Of a stretch of 7,203 nucleotides of DNA, positions 1 to 4,813 are shown one piece after another (position 1 is the first letter of the stretch; the number at the start of each line of letters is the position of its first letter). Source of the stretch: an uncultured Clostridia bacterium (GTDB lineage: Bacteria > Bacillota > Clostridia > Oscillospirales > Ruminococcaceae); the NCBI GenBank assembly GCA_944388825.1, contig CALXKG010000061.1:1-7203 (forward strand). Reading direction: 5' to 3'. The notes under the pieces are model-generated. The model saw only the letters and a list, made by a program, of their open reading frames with translations, was not told where the DNA came from and did no database searches. The position numbers and the translations under genes were made by a program.

Positions 1-368
1 GCGCCGGCCACCGTCCAGAGGGGGGAATGCTTTTCCGATTTGCCGCCCAGCTTCGGGACAGCCCCGGCCGCCAGCCCCATCACAAACCGCATGACGACCG
101 TCGAAGGGGCCGAGGTGATCCACCCGCCGGTGACGTCAAACAGCCCCATCCCGATCGCGTCGGCGGCGGCTCCCCGCGCAGGCCCCAGCAGCAGCGCGGC
201 CAGCAGGCAGAAGATGTTCCCCGCGTGCATCATCGTCCGCCCGACCGGCGTCGGGATCTCGATGTGCAAAAGGGAGGTCGCGACATAGCACAGCGCCGCA
301 AACATCGCGGTGACCGCGACGTCGTAGATCGAAATCTTCTTTTTCTGGTGGGAAACTTTGGCAGTCAT
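1..368 (-). CDS. ECF transporter S component, probably vitamin B6-type (3' end missing)
   Basis: This is a partial gene: 122 codons are visible from the ATG at 368 and the frame is still open at the left edge, so the C-terminal part (the family is usually about 170-200 residues) lies outside. The start is supported by an AGAAGGAG ribosome-binding site about 10 bases upstream (379-386). The protein opens with a basic cytosolic tail (HQKKK, residues 7-11). Hydrophobic helices follow at roughly 14-35 and 50-65, with a small-residue-rich stretch (LLLGPARGAAADAIG) and the motif LFDVTGGW, then another helix near 92-105. This layout is typical of the ECF_trnsprt S-component family, small integral membrane proteins that bind a vitamin and dock on the shared EcfA/EcfA'/EcfT energising module. 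The gene starts only 25 bases after the pdxK stop, so they form one operon. From that context a pyridoxine/pyridoxal substrate (PdxU-like) is inferred. Substrates of this family cannot be read from sequence alone, and HMP or another vitamin is possible. Confidence 0.8.
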   Translation of the reverse strand, partial: MTAKVSHQKKKISIYDVAVTAMFAALCYVATSLLHIEIPTPVGRTMMHAGNIFCLLAALLLGPARGAAADAIGMGLFDVTGGWITSAPSTVVMRFVMGLAAGAVPKLGGKSEKHSPLWTVAG

Positions 369-393
369 CTTCAAACAGCTCCTTCTATCATGC

Positions 394-1257
394 TCAGAGA
401 AGCCGGTAGCGCTCGAACGTCGGCGTCGCCGTCAGCCAGGAAAGGCAGTTTTCCAGCATGACCCCGTACCGGGTGTCGCTGCCGTAGCTGAAGGTGGTGC
501 GGGCGGCGATCTCGATAAACCGGCTGGCCCGTTCCATCGCCATCGGGAGGCTGTCGCCCCCCAAAAGCCCGCCGACCAGGACGCTGGCGAAAATATCGCC
601 GGTGCCGGGGTAGGAGACAGGGACATAGTTGCAGTCCACCCGCCAGTACTGTCCCTGTTCCCGGTCGTAGCCGATGTTGGCGACATGGTCGTCGGCCATC
701 TCGACGCCGGTGATCACCACGTCCCGGGGGCCCAGGCTGGCGAGCCGGGAGAGCAGCTTCCGCGCGTCCCCCGTCCGAAGCGGCGCGCCGGGGTAATCTT
801 CCCCCAGCAGCAGGCAGGCTTCGGTCAGGTTCGGGGTGATCAGGTCGGCCACCGCTACCAGCTTCCCCATCTGCGCGATCATCGCGCCGGTCGAGGTGCG
901 GTAAGGCTTGCCGTGGTCGCCCATCACCGGGTCGACGACGGCAAGGGCGTCCGGCCAGGCCTTGAAATAGTCAAGGCAGAGCCCCACCTGTTCCTCCGAC
1001 CCCAGCCATCCGGAATAGACGCACTCAAACTCCAGCTTGAGGCGGCGGTAGTGCTCCAGCGTCGGTTTCAGCATCCCGGTCAGGTCCTGTACGACGACCT
1101 CCCCCAGCCCGCCCGTATGGGTGGACAGGACGGCGGTGACGACCGGGCAGACCTGCACCTTCATGGCCGACAGCACCGGCAGGATGACGGTCAGCGAACA
1201 GCGCCCGAACCCGGACAGGTCATGGATCGCGGCGACCCGCGGCGGCCTTTGCAGCAT
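394..1257 (-). CDS. pdxK: Pyridoxal/pyridoxine kinase (PfkB/ribokinase superfamily)
   Basis: This gene encodes a 287-residue cytosolic kinase that phosphorylates pyridoxal, pyridoxine or pyridoxamine at the 5' hydroxyl with ATP, the trapping step of vitamin B6 salvage. Visible signatures are the N-terminal substrate-site loop SGFGRCSL (15-22), STHTGG (45-50), DPVMGD (109-114), TPNLTEA (141-147) and the anion-hole/catalytic motif PGTGD (217-221). Asp221 is the expected base. Length and the IHDLSGFGRCSL opening match the clostridial pyridoxal kinase branch rather than ThiD, although dual HMP activity occurs in this superfamily. The frame stays open upstream to about 1599. The ATG at 1257 is chosen because homology begins there, an AAAGGAG site sits 8 bases upstream (1266-1272), and two promoters lie inside the upstream open frame. 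The gene is first in an operon with the S-component gene that follows. Confidence 0.94.
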   Translation of the reverse strand: MLQRPPRVAAIHDLSGFGRCSLTVILPVLSAMKVQVCPVVTAVLSTHTGGLGEVVVQDLTGMLKPTLEHYRRLKLEFECVYSGWLGSEEQVGLCLDYFKAWPDALAVVDPVMGDHGKPYRTSTGAMIAQMGKLVAVADLITPNLTEACLLLGEDYPGAPLRTGDARKLLSRLASLGPRDVVITGVEMADDHVANIGYDREQGQYWRVDCNYVPVSYPGTGDIFASVLVGGLLGGDSLPMAMERASRFIEIAARTTFSYGSDTRYGVMLENCLSWLTATPTFERYRLL

Positions 1258-1299
1258 AGCGCATTCTCCTTTGCCTTTCCGGCTTTTCTCTGTACCCAG

Positions 1300-1328
1300 A
1301 TTGTAGCAGATGGGGCGGCCCATTTCAA
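1300..1328 (-). promoter_or_regulatory. Proximal sigma-A promoter of pdxK (extended -10)
   Basis: Reading the minus strand, TTGAAA (1328-1323) is followed after exactly 17 bases by TACAAT (1305-1300). A TGC directly before the -10 box makes it an extended -10 promoter. Only one base in each hexamer departs from consensus. Transcription would start near 1293, giving a leader of about 36 bases before the pdxK ATG at 1257. No operator palindrome is obvious around it. Confidence 0.75.
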
Positions 1329-1381
1329 ATCCCGCCTCCGCCGGACAGAAAACTGATATTTGTGGAAAGTTTACAAGGGCT

Positions 1382-1410
1382 ATTCTAGCACGAATCGGTC
1401 CCTTTGGCAA
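1382..1410 (-). promoter_or_regulatory. Distal sigma-A promoter of pdxK (extended -10)
   Basis: On the minus strand TTGCCA (1410-1405) is followed by a 17-base spacer and TAGAAT (1387-1382), again preceded by TGC as an extended -10. Start would be near 1375, about 118 bases upstream of pdxK and 77 bases upstream of the proximal promoter's -10. The architecture copies that of the proximal promoter, which argues against a chance match. The upstream start could respond to a different condition. Confidence 0.62.
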
Positions 1411-1604
1411 CTTTTTGCGCAAATTTCCCCTGTCCTGTACCGCCGGTTGGACGGTTAGGAAAACCTGATGAATTTCTGCCGCGAGTATATGCTGTAATTT
1501 GGGCATCCTGCTAAAACTTTTTGCGTTTTGTCCATTTTTCCGTCTCATCCGGGCGGCACAGGCCCTTCCCCGGCGCGAATTTTTATGAAGAATTGGCATT
1601 TTCC

Positions 1605-1633
1605 TTTACAAATCCGGAATTTCATGATACAAT
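1605..1633 (+). promoter_or_regulatory. Sigma-A promoter of the structured RNA (extended -10)
   Basis: TTTACA (1605-1610), a 17-base spacer and TACAAT (1628-1633) form a near-consensus promoter with TGA before the -10 box (TG at 1625-1626). The predicted start is about G1640. The first strong hairpin begins at 1643, leaving almost no single-stranded leader, which fits a non-coding RNA gene better than an mRNA. No protein start codon with a ribosome-binding site lies downstream within the transcript. Confidence 0.75.
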
Positions 1634-1639
1634 ATATCC

Positions 1640-2139
1640 GAACGCCCGGTATCCGGCGGGAAAAACCGCCGTTCCGGGCGGGCGTGCAGCGGCGGCCTGA
1701 ATGCGGGCTGCCGGAGGCGCGCGCCGGGGGAGGCGGGAGCCGCTCAGACCCCGGCTGCGCCGGGCGCGGGGTTCCCTGCGCCTCTTGAAGGACTCGGAGC
1801 TTTGCCCCTTGGGGCATCAGTTCCCTGAGAAACGGCGGCGGTGCGCGGCGGGGGAGGCGAACTCCCCGGGGCCGGTACGGCCCGGCCGGACAGGAACCGG
1901 ACGGTTTAAAGTTGGGGAACCGCCCGGGGAATGGAAGGCGGGGCACGGCCTGCCCCGGGCGGGGCGTTTTCCCTGTCCGGGCGGCCGCCGTCCGGGAAGC
2001 GATTCCCGGGATCCTGGCGGGCCAGCTGGCGGCGTAGGGAGACCTTCGCCGTAAGGCGGGGCTCGTCCCTGTAAATTTTACCCGGGGCCTTCCGGGTCGA
2101 TATAGATGGAAGGGCATACGATTTCCGTATGTCTTTTTT
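1640..2139 (+). ncRNA. Candidate long structured non-coding RNA, class not recognised
   Basis: A transcript of about 500 nt is bounded by a strong promoter and an intrinsic terminator and contains no credible reading frame. Perfect or near-perfect helices seen by eye include: 1643-1649 with 1674-1680, capped by inner helix 1654-1659/1666-1671; 1681-1687/1719-1725; 1730-1735/1779-1784; 1748-1753/1767-1772; 1803-1807/1812-1816 with a CUUG tetraloop; 1851-1855/1863-1867; 1869-1874/1878-1883. Further helices are a 9-bp pair 1886-1894/1972-1980 enclosing a 10-bp pair 1920-1929/1953-1962; 1984-1989/2028-2033 enclosing 1992-1998/2003-2009 with a GCGA (GNRA) loop; 2044-2050/2055-2061 with a GUAA (GNRA) loop; and 2080-2085/2092-2097. 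The signature segments of RNase P RNA, tmRNA and SRP RNA were looked for and not seen. Some helices are expected by chance in such GC-rich DNA. The alternative is a very long tsaE leader ending in an attenuator, but tsaE has its own promoter. Function is unknown. Confidence 0.55.
2113..2139 (+). terminator. Intrinsic terminator ending the structured RNA
   Basis: GGCATACG (2113-2120), loop ATTTC, and CGTATGTC (2126-2133) form an 8-bp stem with one G-U pair. Six T residues follow directly (2134-2139), then C and five more T. Its AU-containing stem contrasts with the GC-only helices before it. On the minus strand there is no T tract, so it acts on plus-strand transcription only. Confidence 0.88.
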
Positions 2140-2250
2140 CTTTTTGGGCGAAGGCATGTCCACTTTCAGACCGGCTTCTGGGACCCCGTCTGCCGCCTGC
2201 CGGAATTATAAAAACAAAAAACGATTCCCGTAAAAAAGACGAAATCGCCC

Positions 2251-2279
2251 TTGCAATCCCCCTGAAAGTATCGTATAAT
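2251..2279 (+). promoter_or_regulatory. Sigma-A promoter of the tsaE-tsaB-rpiB-upp operon
   Basis: TTGCAA (2251-2256), a 17-base spacer and a perfect TATAAT (2274-2279) form a strong promoter with a predicted start near 2286. This leaves a leader of about 41 bases before the tsaE ATG. Its position after the terminator at 2113-2139 separates the operon from the structured RNA transcript. Confidence 0.8.
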
Positions 2280-2326
2280 AAAAGTGTATTTCTACTGTTT
2301 GGCAAAAGGGATGGTCACCGCAGATT

Positions 2327-2761
2327 ATGATGAACTTTACTTCCCATTCACCCGCCGAGACTGAGAAGATCGGCGCGCAGCTTGCCCGGATGCTCCGGCC
2401 GGGGGATGTCGTCGCCTTCCGGGGCGGGATGGGGGCCGGCAAGACGGCCTTTACCCGGGGGATGGCGAGCGTCCTTTCCCCGGACGCCGAGGTGGCAAGC
2501 CCTACCTTCGCGCTGATCAACGACTACGGCGGCAAGGTGCCCTTCTGGCATTTTGATATGTACCGGATCACGACGATGGACGACCTCTATTCAACCGGTT
2601 TTTTCGATTATCTTGAGATGGGCGGCATTTTGGCCGTCGAATGGAGCGAAAACATCGACGCCGCCCTTCCGGACGGGACGATCTACGTCGATATCCGGAT
2701 CACCGGGGAGGAAGAACGGGCCATCACCATCGGCAGCAGGAAGGGAGGCGGCGCAGGATGA
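2327..2761 (+). CDS. tsaE: tRNA threonylcarbamoyladenosine biosynthesis ATPase TsaE
   Basis: This 144-residue P-loop ATPase (YjeE family) supports the TsaB-TsaD complex in making t6A at position 37 of ANN-decoding tRNAs. The Walker A loop GGMGAGKT is at 33-40, followed by SPTF (58-61), the HFDMYR motif (75-80) and VEWSE (104-108), all typical of the family. Length is normal (about 140-160). The start is ATG 2327 (or the adjacent ATG 2330). The nearest Shine-Dalgarno-like run, AAAAGGG (2304-2310), is about 16 bases away, which is longer than ideal, so initiation may be modest. The stop codon overlaps the tsaB start (ATGA), implying translational coupling. It is the first gene of the operon and lies just downstream of a consensus promoter. 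The usual partners rimI and tsaD are not beside it. Confidence 0.96.
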   Translation: MMNFTSHSPAETEKIGAQLARMLRPGDVVAFRGGMGAGKTAFTRGMASVLSPDAEVASPTFALINDYGGKVPFWHFDMYRITTMDDLYSTGFFDYLEMGGILAVEWSENIDAALPDGTIYVDIRITGEEERAITIGSRKGGGAG

Positions 2762-3465
2762 AGATACTGGCGCTGGAAACGTCGGCCAAGACCGCATCGG
2801 CGGCCGTTGTCACCGAAGGGAAGGTGCTGGGGGTCACGTCGGTCACCGCCGGCCTGACCCATTCCCAGACCGTCCTGCCGCTTGCCGACGCGCTGCTGAA
2901 AGGCGTTTCCGCCAGCCTGCAGGAGCTGGACGGCTTTGCGGTCAGTACCGGCCCCGGGTCGTTTACCGGCCTGCGGATCGGCATCTCGGCGGTCAAGGGG
3001 CTGGCCCAGGGGCTGGGGAAAAGCTGCGCGGGCGTTTCGACATTGGAAGGGCTCGCCTGGAATTTCCAGGGGCTTTCGTACACCGTCTGCCCGGTGATGG
3101 ACGCCCGCTGCGGGCAGGTTTACACCTCCCTCTTCTGGGTCAACGGCGGCGCGCCCCAGCGGCTGTGGGAAGATATGGCGATTTCTCTTGAAGCCCTCCG
3201 GGAGAAGCTCCAGTCGGTCGAAGGGGACGTGATGCTGGTGGGCGACGGGGCGGAACTGGCCTTTTCGGCTCTGTCGGGCAGCGGCAAGGTGCTGCTGTCC
3301 CCCCCGGCCCTTCGGTACCAGTCGGCCGCGTCGGTCGGCTTTGCGGCGCTTGCCCGCTTTGCGGCGGGGGAGACGGTGAGCCCGGCGGAGCTGCTGCCCG
3401 CCTATCTCCGGCTGCCGCAGGCGGAACGGGAACTGCTGGCAAGGGAAGCCGGGAAAAAGGGCTGA
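2758..3465 (+). CDS. tsaB: tRNA threonylcarbamoyladenosine biosynthesis protein TsaB
   Basis: This 235-residue protein has the ASKHA fold (YeaZ family). It is the inactive TsaD paralogue that heterodimerises with TsaD and recruits TsaE for t6A synthesis. Visible landmarks are the N-terminal strand motif ILALETSA (3-10), THSQTVLPLADALL (34-47), the highly conserved GPGSFTGLRIG (65-75) and the C-terminal YLRLPQAERE, typical of TsaB. The start is ATG 2758, which overlaps the tsaE stop by four bases and is preceded by GGGAGG (2742-2747) at good spacing. The frame is open further upstream inside tsaE, but that part is an out-of-frame shadow of TsaE. A rimI-type acetyltransferase often follows tsaB in Firmicutes; here the next gene is rpiB. 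Confidence 0.96.
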   Translation: MKILALETSAKTASAAVVTEGKVLGVTSVTAGLTHSQTVLPLADALLKGVSASLQELDGFAVSTGPGSFTGLRIGISAVKGLAQGLGKSCAGVSTLEGLAWNFQGLSYTVCPVMDARCGQVYTSLFWVNGGAPQRLWEDMAISLEALREKLQSVEGDVMLVGDGAELAFSALSGSGKVLLSPPALRYQSAASVGFAALARFAAGETVSPAELLPAYLRLPQAERELLAREAGKKG

Positions 3466-3567
3466 TCCCCGCCTGTATGCCGGCCGGCTGCGGCTTGGCC
3501 GCCGGAAGGGAAGGACGCCCGGCCCATCATCCATTTGAAATCCCAAACATGAAACGGAGGAGTCATC

Positions 3568-4020
3568 ATGCTGGCACTTGCATCCGATCACGGCGGCTTC
3601 GCCCTCAAGCAGGCCGTCATCGAACACCTGAAGGAACGGGGGATCGCCTATAAGGACTTTGGCTGTTATGACGAAAAGTCCTGCGACTACCCGGATGTCG
3701 CCCTGCCCGCCTGCGACGCGGTGGTCAGCGGGGAATGCGACAAGGCGCTGCTCTTCTGTGGGACCGGCGTCGGCATCTCGATCGCCGCCAACAAGGTAAA
3801 CGGCATCCGCGCCTGCGTTTGCAGCGACTATTTCTCCGCCAAATTTACCCGCGCCCACAACGACGCCAACGCCCTCTGCCTGGGCGGACGGGTGGTCGGT
3901 CCGGGGCTTGCCATCGAACTGGTCGATATCTTCCTCGACACCCCCTATGAGGGCGGGCGGCACCAGCGCCGGGTGGACAAACTCACGGCCATCGAAGAGC
4001 GGGAACGCAATAAAAAATAA
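3568..4020 (+). CDS. rpiB: Ribose-5-phosphate isomerase B (RpiB/LacAB family)
   Basis: This 150-residue cytosolic enzyme interconverts ribose 5-phosphate and ribulose 5-phosphate in the non-oxidative pentose phosphate pathway. The substrate motif SDHGG is at 6-10 and YPD at 41-43. The catalytic loop FCGTGVGIS is at 63-71, with Cys64 the expected proton-transfer residue. SDYFSAKFTRAHNDAN (86-101) supplies His97, and the C-terminal GGRHQRRVDK (129-138) supplies phosphate-binding His/Arg residues. All key residues are present, and length is standard. A GGAGGAG site (3556-3562) five bases before the ATG fixes the start. It sits 102 bases after tsaB; that gap holds a GC hairpin (about 3480-3505) without a T tract and no visible promoter, so co-transcription with tsaB is likely. 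Some family members use galactose or allose phosphates, but the cysteine-containing loop and neighbouring upp favour ribose 5-phosphate. Confidence 0.95.
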   Translation: MLALASDHGGFALKQAVIEHLKERGIAYKDFGCYDEKSCDYPDVALPACDAVVSGECDKALLFCGTGVGISIAANKVNGIRACVCSDYFSAKFTRAHNDANALCLGGRVVGPGLAIELVDIFLDTPYEGGRHQRRVDKLTAIEERERNKK

Positions 4021-4064
4021 GCAGGCTTTATATTTTATCCGATCTACGAAAGGAACCAGGGATT

Positions 4065-4694
4065 ATGGAAAACGTAAAAATTATGGATCATCCGCTGATC
4101 CAGCACAAGATCTCCCTCCTCCGCGACTCGTCCACCTCTTCCAAGGAATTCCGGGAGCTGGTCAGCGAGATCGCGATGCTGATGTGCTTTGAGGCGACCC
4201 GCGACCTGCCTCTTAAAGAGGTGGAGATCGAGACCCCCCTCGGCACCGCCCGCTGCAACATCTTAAACAACGTCAAGATCGCCTTTGTCCCGATCCTCCG
4301 GGCGGGGCTGGGTATGGTCGAGGGGATGCTGCAGATGATCCCGGCGGCCAAAGTCGGCCACATCGGCATGTACCGAGACCCCGAGACGCTGATGCCGGAG
4401 CAGTACTACTGCAAGCTCCCGCCCGACATCGCCCGCCGCGACGTCTACGTCCTCGACCCGATGCTCGCGACCGGCGGCTCGGCGACCGGCGCGGTCAATA
4501 TCCTCAAAAAGGCCGGCTGCAAGAACATCAAGCTGCTCTGCGTCATCGGCTGCCCGGAGGGCCTCCACGCCTTTACTTCCGCTCATCCCGACGTGCAGGT
4601 CTTCTGCGGCACCGTCGATAAGGGCCTCAACGAGGAAGGGTATATCGTCCCCGGCCTCGGCGATTGCGGCGACCGGATCTTCGGTACCAAATAA
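4065..4694 (+). CDS. upp: Uracil phosphoribosyltransferase
   Basis: This 209-residue enzyme makes UMP from uracil and PRPP, the main uracil salvage step. The family opening MDHPLIQHKISLLRD is at 7-21 and RAGLGM at 79-84. The PRPP-binding loop LDPMLATGGSA is at 130-140, and the uracil-recognition C-terminus YIVPGLGDCGDRIFGT is at 193-208. All are intact and length is standard. ATG 4065 is chosen because AAAGGA (4049-4054) lies 10 bases upstream; the second Met (residue 7) lacks such a site. It lies 44 bases after rpiB, with an AT-rich gap but no convincing promoter. Functionally, RpiB supplies ribose 5-phosphate for the PRPP that Upp uses. A strong terminator follows at 4763-4797. Confidence 0.97.
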   Translation: MENVKIMDHPLIQHKISLLRDSSTSSKEFRELVSEIAMLMCFEATRDLPLKEVEIETPLGTARCNILNNVKIAFVPILRAGLGMVEGMLQMIPAAKVGHIGMYRDPETLMPEQYYCKLPPDIARRDVYVLDPMLATGGSATGAVNILKKAGCKNIKLLCVIGCPEGLHAFTSAHPDVQVFCGTVDKGLNEEGYIVPGLGDCGDRIFGTK

Positions 4695-4762
4695 GTCTGG
4701 ACGGCTGACGCGGGAAGGCGACTCCCCGGCGGCCGCCCGGCCGCCATACCATCCGCAAGCGC

Positions 4763-4797
4763 GCCGCCAGCCGGGGACCCCGGTTGGCGGCTTTTTT
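4763..4797 (+). terminator. Strong intrinsic terminator after upp
   Basis: A 13-bp stem (4763-4775 with 4779-4791, one G-U pair) carries a GAC triloop and is followed directly by six T residues (4792-4797). It should end the tsaE-tsaB-rpiB-upp transcript. The GGAGGAAGGAG ribosome-binding site of the next gene starts at 4798, the first base after the T tract. A second perfect hairpin (GGCGGCC/GGCCGCC, 4728-4734/4739-4745) precedes it. Confidence 0.92.
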
Positions 4798-4813
4798 GGA
4801 GGAAGGAGCTTTT

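Larger units (their letters stand above)
1258..2326. other. Long intergenic region between divergent pdxK and tsaE
   Basis: More than a kilobase here has no convincing protein gene. From left to right it holds the pdxK ribosome-binding site and two minus-strand promoters (1266-1410), then an AT-richer stretch with no recognisable feature (1411-1604). A plus-strand promoter (1605-1633), a very GC-rich hairpin-dense block (1640-2112) and an intrinsic terminator (2113-2139) follow. Next comes another AT-richer stretch without clear content (2140-2250) and the tsaE promoter (2251-2279). Open frames across the GC-rich block translate to Arg/Pro/Gly-rich strings without recognisable protein character, and none has a convincing ribosome-binding site. 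Confidence 0.7.

Noticed and set aside
358..1356. 332-codon plus-strand open frame opposite pdxK
   Set aside because: It is the antisense shadow of a clear pyridoxal kinase, low in complexity and without a ribosome-binding site or family match.
1258..1599. In-frame N-terminal extension of pdxK by 114 codons on the minus strand
   Set aside because: Two complete promoters and a good ribosome-binding site lie inside it, the kinase homology begins at the ATG at 1257, and the extension has no family resemblance. The frame is simply free of stops.
1545..2117. 190-codon minus-strand open frame and plus-strand frames across the GC-rich block
   Set aside because: The translations are Arg/Pro/Gly-rich without recognisable domains or ribosome-binding sites. 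High GC suppresses stop codons, and RNA-like hairpins explain the stretch better.
1640..2139. RNase P RNA, tmRNA, SRP RNA or 6S RNA identity for the structured block
   Set aside because: The RNase P GAGGAAAGTCC segment, a tmRNA T-arm/CCA end and the SRP GGTCAGG...GGAAGGAAGCAGC apical region were looked for by eye and not found, and the length and layout do not suit 6S. A covariance-model search could still overturn this.
3480..3505. GC-rich hairpin between tsaB and rpiB as a terminator
   Set aside because: The stem is interrupted and followed by purine-rich sequence without a T tract, so it should not terminate transcription.
2683..3963. 426-codon minus-strand open frame opposite tsaB and rpiB
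   Set aside because: It spans two well-supported plus-strand genes and the gap between them. It arises from GC-rich codon bias rather than a gene.
4006..4034. Internal promoter before upp based on TATATT at 4029-4034
   Set aside because: The -35 position reads CGCAAT, a poor match, and upp is close behind rpiB, so co-transcription is the simpler reading.
4784..4813. Upstream ATG at 4784 as the HAD start
   Set aside because: It lies in the 3' arm of the terminator stem and has no ribosome-binding site, while the ATG at 4814 has an excellent one and matches the family's N-terminus.
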